Below, piece after piece: positions 11,970-24,663 of a stretch of 64,000 bases of DNA (positions within the stretch are counted from its first letter, which is position 1; every line of letters starts with the position of its first letter). The position numbers and the translations under genes were made by a program. Source of the DNA: Chondrilla cf. caribensis. Its lineage: Eukaryota; Porifera; Demospongiae; Chondrillida; Chondrillidae. The notes below the pieces were generated by a model, which searched no databases, was not told the DNA's origin, and saw nothing but the letters and a program-made list of their open reading frames with translations. The stretch is from NCBI GenBank assembly GCA_964020155.1, contig OZ026552.1, forward strand, positions 4,677,548 through 4,741,547. Reading direction: 5' to 3'.

Positions 11970-13098
11970 ATGTGGAGCTTTCTGGTAGTGATCTTGATCA
12001 TTGTTGAGATTGGTTCAGTGGAGAGCACTGTCTTGTTGGAGGAGACAACAACTGACATATCTCACACTATCAACAAGGTGAGTGGGGGAGGTGGGGGAAC
12101 ACTGGTTGTGGGGTGATGGTGATGGTGACCACATTCATCTACTCTACGTACAGAGATCAACACCAACTACACCATGTGACAAATCTAGGGAAAGAAACGC
12201 CATCTACAGTCAGCAACAAACTGATACAGTGTGGATTTGTAAGAGTGGAAAGTGGACACCTTTCAAGTAAGACACTATAAGTAGGAATATGTGACACACA
12301 CAACACAATGTACTGTACTCCATTCCATAGGCTAACACTATCACTGGGAGCTACTCGAGATGTTCCCGCATCATCCTGTAAGGAGATACGACAATCACTA
12401 ACTGCTAACTGCTACCAACCTCCAACAGATGGGATGTACTGGATCACAATACAAGACCAATGTACCAACCAGACACAGACTATAAAGGTAACATGCTACA
12501 ATACATCACGGAATGTACATTACTACTTACATCCTCTCTCCCTCGTACACTACGAAAGGTTTGGTGTGACATGTCCACATGTGGAGGAGGATGGACACTA
12601 GTGTGGAAACACTCCTACATGGAGGTTACTCCACTCACATCAGACATGTACTACTTCTCCAATCATTACAGACTCTGTACCGATATCAACAGTGGATGGT
12701 GCAATGTACCCCAGAAATCTCGCCTCAAGCCCACTGAAATGATGATAGTTGCCCACCACAACAAAAGAGTCGTGTATGCCTATCGGGGGAAATTTAACCG
12801 TAACATTGACTCGGACTGGACAGGAGGGATTCTACTTGATCACCACAAGTGTGTGGACCTTTGTGCTAGAAATAATGGAGTTCGTCCAGCACCTAGTAAT
12901 AGTGACAACAGTGATAATAGACTTCTTGGGATTGCCTTTGATAAACTCTCTCCTGACAATTACTATCACAATTGTGATACATTCCGCAACAGTTTTGACA
13001 ATCTTTTGGAGTGTCGCTGGTACGACTGTAACCTGCCAACTTCCATTTCTGCTAAAAGCTCAAGCACTCAAATGACGGTAGCCATTTATGTACGGTGA
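11970..13098 (+). CDS. Secreted FReD-like paralogue, copy 4 (type A)
   Basis: Exons are 11970-12077, 12154-12266, 12331-12487 and 12559-13098 (305 residues), with all splice sites intact. The leader is the standard MWSFLVVILIIVEIGSVES. Exon 2 starts after an acceptor lengthened by four bases (CTACGTACAG). Variable patches: VDLCARNNGVRPAPS (Leu where most copies have His), NSDNSD, DKLSPDNYYHN, FRNSFDNLLECRWYDCN and AKSSSTQ. It is preceded by a four-unit satellite array. Confidence 0.87.
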
Positions 13099-14000
13099 TT
13101 GGTTGGAGGAATGGGCTGGCAAAGTAACACAATATCTGATACAACTATGTTTACGTACATCAATTAATGCATGTACTTACTTGGAAATTTAACTGAGGCA
13201 GTGGAATAATTACATAATACAGAAAATCAATTTTTGGATTCACTGAATGCATGGTCATGACGGTTGGGAGGATAGTCCGTACATTATTGGGTGTACATGT
13301 GCATGGCTAGTACATGGGAATACATGCATATAACACACATAATATACCCATGTACACATTGTGGATATGCACTTTGAACCTTCACAACCTGGGAAGGAGT
13401 TACTGCTCAAAATATGTCAAATTAGCAAGACTCCACTGTACTTGGTTATAGCCTTGTCTCAACCTCTCATTGGATTATGTAAATGTACATAACAACTACT
13501 CTGTACATAACACTTACTGATTGTTCTATAGTAATTGCTAGTATGAAATTCTATCCTGCTAGAGCCACATTCACATGCACTCACAGACTAGATACATACG
13601 TATGTACCATTAGTGAACCTCCTCAACAGTAAAGCACACATCAAACATATCAAGTGAAGATGTGGCTACTTTGAACCAGCCTCATTAGTGACCTTGCTCA
13701 GCAACATCCTTTGAAATGAACCATTTGGAGGGCTTTGGGGATATCTGGTTTGTGAACCTTGTAAACATGTCTACAACATTTCATGGATTTCAGAGATGAT
13801 TGGAACACAATTACGTAGGTCTTCAGGATTCTTTACAAATGCACAACATACTCAATGACCTGATCCTATCATTGTGTATACATTTGACTAATGCCAACAT
13901 AATACAGGCTTACAGTACAGCATACATAAGGAAGGAGTTAACAGTACACAGTTATATTGTCAATGACCAGATTGAGTATACATATGGAGCAGCTTTTGAT
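13099..14000. repeat. Intergenic mosaic between copies 4 and 5
   Basis: Conserved 3' flank, two minisatellite units near 13.49 kb, and the distal conserved block containing ACAACATACTCAATGACC. I see no gene. Confidence 0.6.
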
Positions 14001-14650
14001 AAGCACTATTTTGAATAGCTCATGGGAAAGTGGGCGTGTCAACCTGATACCTTTACCAGATCTAGCTGGGGACGTCAAAAAACTTACGTAACATTTTCCA
14101 TCTCAGTAGCTAATCCATAACCACAGCTACATTCAGAGGTGCTTACTGTATTCTCAATGTATGGGATAGTATAGGAGAGAAAATGCTAAGCACCTTCTTA
14201 AATAGCTCATGGGAAAGTAGACGTGTCAACCTGATATCTTTACCAGAACTAGCTGTGGACAAAAACTAACCTATGCAACAATTCCCACCTCAATAGGTCA
14301 CCCGTAACCCCAGCTACATTCGGAGGTGCTTAATATTGTTCAATGTATGGAAGAATATAGGAGAGAATATGCTAAGCACCTTTTTGAATAGCTCATGGAA
14401 AGGTGAATGTGTCAACCTGGTATTTATACCAGATTGTCCTGAGGACGTGAACTAACTTATCAAACAATTCCCTACATTCGGAGGTGCTTAATATTGTATG
14501 GAAGAGTATAGGAGAATAAATGCTAAGCACCCTTTTAAATAGCTCTTGGAAATGTTGGGGTGTCAACCTGAAATTTTCACCAGGCCTAGCTGGGGATGTC
14601 AACAAACTTATGAAACAATTCCCATCTCCGTAGCTAACCCATAACTCCAT
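14001..14650 (+). repeat. ~185-bp satellite, about 3.5 units
   Basis: Same family and orientation as 11.1-11.8 kb. One unit is shortened near 14460. Confidence 0.75.
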
Positions 14651-14784
14651 ATGTATTCTTCAATGTACATATGTACCATGGGTACATATGTACATTGAAG
14701 AACAGCAGATGCTCTGAATGAGATTCATTGGCAATGAATAATTATAAAGATAGCTACAACTGCTCATAACCGGAATTTGAACGG

Positions 14785-14794
14785 CTATAAATAC
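14785..14794 (+). promoter_or_regulatory. TATA box of copy 5
   Basis: CTATAAATAC, 62 bp before the ATG. Upstream is ACCGGAATTTG, a weakened form of the ETS-like site. Confidence 0.75.
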
Positions 14795-14846
14795 AGGACA
14801 TATCTCCAGATGAACACCAGCTGGTGTGTAGATTCAAGAGGTCAAC

Positions 14847-15978
14847 ATGTGGAGCTTTCTGGTAGTGATCTTGATCATTGTTGAGATTGGGTCAGTCAAA
14901 AGCACTGGCTCGTTGGAGGAGACAACAACTGACATATCTCACACTATCAACAAGGTGAGTGGGGGAAGTGGAGGAACACTGGTTGTGGGGTGATGGTGAT
15001 GGTGACCACATTCATCTACTCTACAGAGATCAGCACCAACTACACCATGTGACAAATCCAGGGAAGGAAACGCCATCTACAGTCAGCAACAAAATGATAC
15101 AGTGTGGATTTGTAAGAGTGGAAAGTGGACACCTTTCAAGTAAGACACTATATTATGTAGTATAATATATGACACACACAACACAATGTACTGTATACTC
15201 CATTCCACAGGCTAACACTATCACTGGGAGCTACTCGAGATGTTCCCGCATCATCCTGTAAGGAGATACGACAATCACTAACTGCTAACTGCTACCAACC
15301 TCCAACAGATGGGATGTACTGGATCACACTCCATGACCAATGTACCAACCAGACACAGACTATAAAGGTAACATTCTACAATATATCACAGAATGTACAT
15401 TACAACTTACATCCTCTCTCTCTCGTACACTACAACAGGTTTGGTGTGACATGTCCACATGTGGAGGAGGATGGACACTAGTGTGGAAACACTCCTACAT
15501 GGAGGTTACTCCACTCACATCAGACATGTACTACTTCTCCGATCAATACGGACCCTGTACTGATATCAACAGTGGATGGTGCAATGTACCCCATAAATCT
15601 GGCCTCAAGCCCAATGAAATGATGATAGTTGCCTACCACAACAAAAAAGTCGTGTACGCCTATCGAGGGAAATTTAACCGTAACATTGACTCGGACTGGA
15701 CAGGAGGGATTCTATTGGATCACCACAAGTGTGTGGACCATTGTACCCAGCGTAATGGAGTTCGTCCAGCACCTAGTGATCATGCTAATAGTGATAACAG
15801 ACTTCTTGGGATTGCCTTTGATAAAGCATCTCCTGACAACTACTATGACAATAGTGATACATCCTGCACCAGTTTTGACAATCCTGTGGATTGTCGCTGG
15901 GGTGACTGTCACCTGCCAACTTCCATTTCTGCTACAAAATATAGGACTCAAATGACAGTAGCCATTTATGTACGATGA
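14847..15978 (+). CDS. Secreted FReD-like paralogue, copy 5 (type A), moved cysteine
   Basis: Exons are 14847-14954, 15027-15139, 15211-15367 and 15439-15978 (305 residues), splice sites intact. The unusual feature is NSDTSCTSF where most copies have NCDTF..., so one cysteine is lost and another appears four residues later. Other patches: TQRNGVRPAPS, DHANSD, DKASPDNYYDN, DCRWGDCH and ATKYRTQ. Its 3' side continues into the MFI-tail block instead of the usual intergenic block. Confidence 0.87.
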
Positions 15979-16804
15979 TTGGTTGCTGCAGGAATGGGCT
16001 GGCAAAGTAACACAATATCTGATACAACTATGTTTATGTACATCAATTAATGCATGTACTTACTTGGAAATTTAACTGAGGCAGTGGAATAATTACATAA
16101 TACAGAAAATCAATTTTTGGATTCACTGAATGCATGGTCATGATGGTTGGGAGGATAGTCCGTACATTATTGGGTATACATGTGCATGGCTAGTACATGG
16201 GAATACATGCATGTAACACATATAATATACCCATGTACACATTGTGGATATGCACTTTGAACCTTCACAACCACCATACTGCTGAATGTATTGCATGTAC
16301 ATATTACATATTATACGTATATATATGCAGTTCCTACTGTATTATTATCAATGATGAGCATGGTGTCCCTAGTGGGGATCATAACTTAGATATTCAACTG
16401 CAGTCAATCTCTCACAATTTGTTGTTGAAAGAGGTGATATATAGGTTAACAAGTTTGACAAATTAACTTAACATTCATTACTGTTAGTGTAGTATTATAC
16501 GTATGTGCATTGAGAAATTGTTTGGGATAAAATGTTCAGGGGGTAAAAGGTTATGGTGGTGGATTTACAATAACATTCACTAACTGTAGTACATACACAT
16601 TCAGGACAATATTATGCAGTTGAGAGTGTGCTCGTGGAATATTCACGGTATGGTATATATGACCAAGTGAATGGTATATATGATGGACTTGCTGTTCCTG
16701 TGACGGGAAGTTACAGCAAACTGGGAATTAACTTCCTGTTCACCATGTGACAGGAAGTGGTATCAAATGAACAATGAATTTCCTTCTTCAGAATATTGGA
16801 AATG

Positions 16805-16847
<43 letters not shown>

Positions 16848-17013
16848 GCATACTTTGTATTATGGAACCTCGTTCTCTAATTACATATCATAATGCAACT
16901 AACCATTAGAAGAGGAAATAACATTCAATCCATGCAAGATGGAAGAGGTGTGTGCTGCATGGGTACTGATTGACATAATTGAACAAATTGAAAAAGGAAA
17001 TGAATCCACCTGG
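15979..17013. repeat. 3' flank of copy 5 and MFI-tail block
   Basis: The conserved 3' flank is followed from about 16.27 kb by the block also seen at 3.3 and 47.3 kb. A (TA)n tract lies at 16807-16845. The + strand frame VVHTHSGQYY... ending SYSKLGINFLF is open here. I do not recognise it, and it may be chance. Confidence 0.6.
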
Positions 17014-17449
17014 TCATGAGGGTTTGAGGATTTCACCTGATGTGTCTGGGTTTCTCCTGGCCACCAGATCTCCTGAGAGGATTCTTTTGTGGATGTCCGT
17101 TTCTGGGAGATGGTTGACAAATGACAATCACAAGTGATAACACAGCACATACAGGTAATTGGACATCTTCATACCATATGTGTACACATATGGTATGAAG
17201 ATGTGATAACACAGCATGTACAGGTACTGTAATTGGACATCTTCATACCATATGTGTACACATATGTCCATGCAGTACAGTACACATGTATGGATATGGA
17301 GTCTAACTTGCCTAGCAAGTACCGTGAAGGACACAACAAATCTCTACTTCTTATCAGAGGTATTAGCTATCAACACTGGTGGACAGAAGTGCATGTGATA
17401 TACGCAGGGGCTGTCTGGAGCTTTGCTAGACATAAATGTACTAACAAGG

Positions 17450-17690
17450 GTGCTTGAATATGTATGTACTGTATGAACTAACAAGGGTACCTGAATACGT
17501 ACGTATGTACTGTATGTACTAACAAGGGTACCTGAATATGTATGTACTGTATGTACTAACAAGGGTACCTGAATATGTATGTACTGTATGTACTAACAAG
17601 GGTACCTGAATATGTATGTACTGTATGTACTAACAAGGGTACCTCAATATGTATGTACTGTATGCACTAACAAGGGTACCTGATACAGCT
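17450..17690. repeat. 37-bp minisatellite, about 6 units
   Basis: Same unit as at 4.4 and 48.4 kb (CAAGGGTACCTGAATATG). It lies in the intron before the last MFI-copy exon. Confidence 0.8.
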
Positions 17691-17875
17691 AGGTAAGTGG
17701 CAATGTATATACGTACGTATGTACCATTAGAAAGAACATACATGTAAGTGAAGCAATACACCACATACACGGTATGTACGTACGTACCTTCTGATGTTGT
17801 ACTTGTTCCCAATACTTGCCAATCCACTGAGTAGCTGTGATGTTGTGTTGAGATAAGTGATCACAGTACGTATGT

Positions 17876-17877
<2 letters not shown>

Positions 17878-17960
<83 letters not shown>
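17878..17960. repeat. TG microsatellite
   Basis: About 40 TG units in an intron of the MFI duplicate; the counterpart is at 48732-48799. Confidence 0.9.
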
Positions 17961-17961
<1 letters not shown>

Positions 17962-18806
17962 ACGTGCATGTGTGTATGTCTCAGTTTGAATGTCTGTATT
18001 TGATAGGCATGGAAACACATGTGATCCCTTCCCACTTTGAAACACTACCCTTCCCTCCATAAAGGCTGCGAGAACACCTGTACCACATCGTCATGTCTGC
18101 ACAACACTACACTTACTCATCAAAGTTCAATCCTTTCGTCCACGACAGCAATTCATCCACATCCTCCTCCTCCACCATCTCCACCCCTCCTCGCTCCACA
18201 ACGTCCATCATTTGCTCTGTTGCTGTCTGGAATTTCTTCCTGTCCAGACCTTCCAACTCGTGCACATCCATAATTCCTTGCTTGTATCTGGAACCAGTGC
18301 ACACGTGAGTATACAAGTACGTAGACAATTACACATACATACATATGTATGTACATATTATAGATACGTAAGGAAGTATTTACATACGTACATATGTACA
18401 TACAGACAGTATACATATCATGACAGAATAACAGATAGATATAGATAGGATACGTAGATGAAATCACAGACTACCATTTGTACATACTCATGTATATACT
18501 GTGATATGAAGTAGTGCTGGTTGTTGGAGTATTGTTGGACATGTTTATCTTGAACAATAACAACAATAACAATAGTCAACAATAGTCCAACAACCAACAC
18601 TACTAACAACAACATGTCTAACAACTTCCACTTGTTCACTGTAATATGAAGGAAAATTTTAAGACACTTACAGTTTCTTCAGCCACTGTATTTTCCTCTC
18701 CTTCTTTCTCCTCTCTACGTTTTCCTTTCTCTTCAACTGAAGGACAGATACATGAAAGAAGTGCATTTACAGCAGAGCAGGAGCAGATAGAAGTGGAGTG
18801 CTGGCT

Positions 18807-18920
<114 letters not shown>

Positions 18921-19013
18921 TCACACACACGTACATACCTTGGAATGATGAAATTCCTTCTTTTGTAGTGAAGTGTCATTTTGAATTGAGTCGTGGTCAA
19001 TTTTAGCAAATAG

Positions 19014-19706
19014 ATGAACATTGGAATACATCATATATGTATCATTATAATATGTACATATGTAGATACGTACGTACATCACATATGATATATACGTACA
19101 TACAAGCATACGTGTATGTATTGTTGTGAGATGATGTACTGTAAAACAGTAGCACACCATTTTATGACATTGTATACCCATATTTACGTATGTACGTATG
19201 TATGTATATATACACATACGTACATATGTACGTATGTGTGTCCATAATGCTGATACTAATAACAATAAACAGTATATTGTACACACATACGTATATGTAC
19301 ATGCACGTATGCACACATGTACATAATAATAATATTATGCATATGTACGTACGTACATGTGCACTAATGTGGTTCCAAAACAACATTCATCATCACACTA
19401 TATATGTACATCCATTGGTAGGAGAGGAGTGAGACAGTTAGCTCACAGTCCAGGAAATTCAAGGCTATTCATTGGAGAGGGTCCATGCCCTTTTCCACTC
19501 AAACAAACAGACCTCATGAGAACGTTGCACATAAGGGAAGAAATTCACTACTTGTGTGGCAGTAGCAGGAGGACCACAATAACAGTGAACACATAAGGGA
19601 AGGAATTCACTATTTGTGTGGCAGTAGCGAGAGCAACACAATGCTAACGTTATTCATAGATACTGTACCTACGCAAATCATTCCTCAAAGGTGGAAAGCA
19701 GGCAGG
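19014..19706. repeat. Spacer before copy 6
   Basis: Rich in ACGTATGTAC-type simple sequence. It matches 49.82-50.87 kb before copy 15, including two units (19.52-19.64 kb) of the 62-bp minisatellite that is expanded there. I see no gene. Confidence 0.65.
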
Positions 19707-19716
19707 CTATAAATAC
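19707..19716 (+). promoter_or_regulatory. TATA box of copy 6 (type B promoter)
   Basis: CTATAAATAC, 69 bp before the chosen ATG, preceded by AAAGCAGGCAGG. This is a different upstream context from type A genes. Confidence 0.8.
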
Positions 19717-19775
19717 AGAGCTACCTACATACGTACTAACACTGACCAATGTTTGGATTCAAGTGTGAGACTAGC

Positions 19776-21443
19776 ATGTGGTGTGTTCTAGTGGCAACTC
19801 TCTTGTGCACTCAAATTATTTCAGCAGAAACTTTCGTTTCTTCAGGAAGAGGTGTAGCTGACACTAGTCACCTTGTGACCAAGGTAAGTACCACTGAGTA
19901 CTAAGTGTAGGAATGGGAGGGACATGGTATACAGATTCTGACAGCAAAAGCCACAACAACAATGTAGATGTGTTGATATATATGTTGATCAACGTGCACT
20001 AAGAAGATGAGTACACATACCATTGACATTCTACGTATGTACAATTATTATTAGGAAAAGGTTTGAATTTAGAAAGCCAACTCTTTTTTCGTTGTTGTTA
20101 TTATTTATGGTGATGGTAATGACCGTGCTTTAATCCACATTGCAGAGGTCCATACCCACTACACAATGTGACAAGTCTACAGAGGAAAATTCTCACTACA
20201 ACTCCTCACAAACTGACATGGTGTGGATTTGTCAGGGGGGGAGATGGATACCATACAAGTGAGGCATTGCACAACATACAGTGAATTCTCATTAATCCGC
20301 CACCGCTTCATCCATCAAACCTTTTAATCTGCCACAATTTCCGAGTACCAATATAATGTACAAGTACCAATGATTATCCAGTAAATCCACCATATTCTTC
20401 GAAAACGAATTACAGCGGATTAACGAGTATTCACTGTATATACGTATGCATTGGACAACTGTATCTACATACATACGTATGTATGTACGTATATGTATTG
20501 ATGGATTGATCAACAAATATATACACATTACTGACATTCACACCACTGATTTATCATCCACCCTACAGACTGACACTTTCACTGGGGACAACCCGGGATT
20601 ACCCAGGGTCATCCTGTAAGCACATACTGGAATTCCTCAATGCTACCTGCAACAAGACTCACATAGATGGACCTTACTGGATCTCACTCAGAGATGAATG
20701 CCCTCAGAGGGAACAGACCATACAGGTGAACACAGGCTTTTTTATCATAAACAAATGTTGACAAAGGGAGGAGAAGAGAGATATGGTGATGGAAAAATCC
20801 AATTCTTCCTCATCATATAATCTTACGTATGTACATATGTACTTCAGTACTTTCCACTATACTCAGAATATATAATCAGTATTTCTTCCTTCTCTCTCAT
20901 TTTCAACAGGTTTGGTGTGACATGTCCACATGTGGAGGAGGATGGACACTAGTGTGGAAACACTCCTACATGGAGGTTACTCCACTCACATCAGACATGT
21001 ACTACTTCTCCAATCACTACAGACCCTGTACCAATATCAGTAGTGGATGGTGCAATGTACCCCAGAAATCTCGCCTCAAGCCCACTGAAATGATGATAGT
21101 TGCCTACCACAACAAAAGAGTCGTGTACGCCTATCGAGGGAAATTTAACCGTAACATTGACTCGGACTGGACAGGAGGGATTCTACTTGATCACCACAAG
21201 TGTGTGGACCATTGTACCAGTAGTAACGGAGTTCGTCCAGCACCCACTGCTGCACTGGATAACAGATTTCTTGGGATTGCCTTTGATAAAGTCTCTCCTG
21301 ACAACTACTATAACAATTGTGATACATTCAAAATCAACTTTGACACTCCTGTGGATTGCCGCTGGCATGACTGTAGCCTGCCAACTTCCATTTCTGCTAA
21401 AAATCATGAAACTCAAATGACAGTAGCCATTTATGTACGCTGA
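19776..21443 (+). CDS. Secreted FReD-like paralogue, copy 6 (type B)
   Basis: Exons are 19776-19883, 20146-20258, 20569-20725 and 20910-21443 (303 residues). Type B has a different leader (MWCVLVATLLCTQIISA), a related but distinct Cys/Trp module (CDKSTEENSHYNSS, WICQGGRWIPYK) and a distinct exon 3 (YPGSSCKHILEFLNATC, ISLRDECPQREQTIQ). Its exon 4 is nevertheless nearly the same as in type A. Introns are longer (262, 310 and 184 bp), and intron 2 carries a MITE. Patches: TSSNGVRPAPTAALDNRF (two residues shorter), FKINFDTPVDCRW and AKNHETQ. An in-frame ATG 27 bp upstream exists; the later one begins the hydrophobic leader. Confidence 0.87.
20279..20436. mobile_element. 158-bp MITE in intron 2 of copy 6
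   Basis: The ends are CAGTGAATTCTCATTAATCC and its inverted match GGATTAACGAGTATTCACTG, flanked by TA on each side as in Tc1/mariner-type elements. The other type B copies lack it at this place. A left-end fragment of the same family is at about 61276-61310. Confidence 0.8.
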
Positions 21444-22541
21444 TTGGTTGCTGCAGGAATGGGCTGGCAAAGTAACACAATATCTGATACAACTATGTTT
21501 ACATACATCAATTAATGCATGTACGTATGTACTTACTTTAACTGAGGCAGTGGAATAATTACATAATACAGAAAATCAATTTATGGATTCACTGAATGCA
21601 TGGTCATGACGGTTGAGAGGATAGTCCGTACATTATTGGGTGTACATGTGCATGGCTAGTACTTGGGAATACATGCATATAACACATATAATATACCCAT
21701 GTACACATTGTGGATATGCACTTTGAACCTTCACAACCTGGCAAGGAGTTACTGATCAAAATATGTCAAATTAGCAAGACTCCACTGTACTTGGTTATAG
21801 CCTTGTCTCAACCTCTCATTGAATTATGGAAATGTACATAACACCTACTCTGTATATGACGCCTACTCTGTACATAACACCCACTTTGTACATAACACCT
21901 ACTCTGTACATAACACCTATTCTGCACATAACGCCTACTCTGTACATAACACCTACACTGTACACAACACCTACTCTGTACATAACACCTACTCTATACA
22001 TAACACCTACTCTGTACATAATGCCTACTCCGTACATAACACCTACCCTGTACATAACATATCAAGTGAAGATGTGGCTACTTGGAACCAGTCTGGATAG
22101 CGAGCTCAGCAAAATCCTTAAAAATGAACCATTTGGAGGGCTTTGGGGATATCAGGTTCATGAACCTTGTAAACATGTTTACAACGTTTCATGGATTTCC
22201 AAACTTGATTAGAACACAATAGTGTCTTCTGGATTCTTTACAAATGCACAACATACTCAATGACCTGATCCTATCATTGTGCATACATTTGACTAATGCC
22301 AACATAATACAGGCTTACAGTACAGCATACATTAGGAAGGAGTTGATAGTACACAGCTTAATTCACCAGCATACATATGGAGCTACTTACAGTTTGACAG
22401 AAACACTACAACAACACACTGTTAGTACGTACCATAAGTACATATGTACATTGAAGAACAGCAAATACTCTGAACGAGATTCATTGGCAATGAATAATCT
22501 TAAAAATAGCTACAACTGCTACATAACTGGAAGTTGAATGG
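21444..22541. repeat. Intergenic mosaic between copies 6 and 7
   Basis: Conserved 3' flank, then about 13 units of the 18-bp minisatellite (21835-22065, unit TGTACATAACACCTACTC), then the distal conserved and promoter-proximal blocks. The long repeat ORFs on both strands come from the unit length being a multiple of three. Confidence 0.75.
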
Positions 22542-22551
22542 CTATAAATAC
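22542..22551 (+). promoter_or_regulatory. TATA box of copy 7
   Basis: CTATAAATAC, 62 bp before the ATG, with ACTGGAAGTTG upstream. Confidence 0.8.
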
Positions 22552-22603
22552 AGGACATATCTCTACCTGAACACCAACTGGTGTGTAGATTCGAGAGGTC
22601 AAC

Positions 22604-23741
22604 ATGTGGAGCTTTCTGGTAGTGATCTTGATCATTGTTGAGATTGGTTCAGTGGAGAACACTGTCTTGTTGGAGGAGACAACAACTGACATATCTCACA
22701 CTATCAACAAGGTGAGTGGGGGAGGTGGACGAACACTGGTTGTGGGGTGATGGTGATGGTGACCAACATTCATATACTCTACAGAGATCAGCACCAACTA
22801 CACCATGCGACAAATCTAGGGAAGGAAACACCATCTACAGTCAGCAACAAACTGATACAGTGTGGATTTGTAAGAGTGGAAAGTGGACACCTTTCAAGTA
22901 AGACACTATATATATAGGAATATATGACACACACAACACAATGTACTGTACTCCATTCCACAGGCTAACACTCTCACTGGGAGCTACTCAAGATGTTCCC
23001 GCATCATCCTGTAAGGAGATACTACAATCATTAACTGCTAACTGCTACCAACCTCCAACAGATGGGATGTACTGGATCACAATACAAGACCAATGTACCA
23101 ACCAGACACAGACTATAAAGGTATCATGCTACAATACATCACAGAATGTACATTACAACTTACATCCTCTCTCTCTCTCTCATACGCTACAACAGGTTTG
23201 GTGTGACATGTCCACATGTGGAGGAGGATGGACACTAGTGTGGAAACACTCCTACATGGAGGTTACTCCACTCACATCAGACATGTACTACTTCTCCGAT
23301 CACTACAGACCCTGTACCGATATCGACAGTGGATGGTGCAATGTACCCCATAAATCTCACCTCAAGCCCACTGAAATGATGATAGTTGCCTACCACAACA
23401 AAAGAGTCGTGTATGCCTATCGGGGGAAATTTAACCGTAACATTGACTCAGACTGGACAGGAGGGATTCTACTGGATCACCACAAGTGTGTGGACTATTG
23501 TACCATAAGTGAAAGTAATGGAGTACGTCCAGCACCTAGTGATCCTGATAATAGAGATAACAGATTTCTTGGGATTGCATTTGATAAATACTCTCCTGAC
23601 AACTACTATTCCAATTGTGATACGTTCTACAACAACTTTGACAATCCTGTAGAGTGTCGCTGGCATAACTGTGGCCTGCCAACTTCTATTTCTGCTACAA
23701 ACAGAAATACTCAAATGACAGTAGCCATTTATGTACGGTGA
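22604..23741 (+). CDS. Secreted FReD-like paralogue, copy 7 (type A)
   Basis: Exons are 22604-22711, 22785-22897, 22964-23120 and 23196-23741 (307 residues). Intron 3 is 75 bp, not 71, because of two extra CT units. It has no stop in frame, so retaining it would still join exons 3 and 4 in one open frame with 25 extra residues. Exon 4 has the two-residue insertion (TISESNGVRPAPS). Other patches: DPDNRD, DKYSPDNYYSN, FYNNFDNPVECRWHNCG and ATNRNTQ. His before the sixth cysteine is Tyr (VDYC). Confidence 0.87.
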
Positions 23742-24663
23742 TTGGTTGCTGCAGGAATGGGCTGGCAAAGTAACACAATATCTGATACAACTATGTTTAC
23801 GTACATCAATTAATGCATGTACTTACTTGGAAATTTAAGTGAGGCAGTGGAATAATTACATAATACAGAAAAAGAAATTTTGGATTCACTGAATGCATGG
23901 TCATGACGGTTGGGAGGATAGTCCGTACATTATTGGGTGTACATGTGCATGGCTAGTACATGGGAATACATGCATATAACCCATATAATATACCCATGTA
24001 CACATTGTGGATATGCACTTTGAACCTTCACAACCTGGCAAGGAGTTACTGCTCAAAATATGTCAAATTACCAAGACTCCACTGTACTTGGTTATAGCCT
24101 TGTCTCAACCTCTCATTGCATCATGTAAATGTACATAACACCTACTCTGTACATAACGCCTACTCTGTACATAACGTCTACTCTGTACATAACACTTACT
24201 GGTTCAGCTCTATGGAAATTGCTAGTATCAAATTCCATATATCCTGCAAGAGGTACATTCACATGTACTCACAGATGATGTACATATGAACTATTAGTGA
24301 ACCTCCTCAACAGTAAAGCATACATCAAACATATCAAGTGAAGATGTGGCTACTTTGAACCAGCCTCATTAGTGACCTTGCTCAGCAACATCCTTTGAAA
24401 TGAACCAATTACAGTACTTTGGAGACCTTGGGTTCATGAACCTTGTAAACATGTCTACAACATTTCATGGATTTCAGAGATGATTGAAATACAATAGTGT
24501 CTTCTGGATTCTTTACAAATGCACAACACACTCAATGACCTGATCCTGTCATTGTGCATACATTTGACTAATGCCAACATAATACAGGCTTACAGTACAG
24601 CATACATTAGAAATGAGATAACAGTAGTAAGTACACAGCTATATTGACCAGATTGAGTATACA
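23742..24663. repeat. Intergenic mosaic after copy 7
   Basis: Conserved 3' flank, about four 18-bp minisatellite units (24132-24200), and the distal conserved block. I see no gene. Confidence 0.6.

Noticed and set aside
18037..18308. Pro/Ser-rich + strand frames at 18.0-18.3 and 48.9-49.2 kb
   Set aside because: They lie antisense to an MFI exon whose minus-strand frame matches a known family.
21816..22212. Repeat proteins such as MYRVGV or VHNTYS on both strands
   Set aside because: The 18-bp minisatellite unit is a multiple of three and lacks stops, so all such frames are open by chance.
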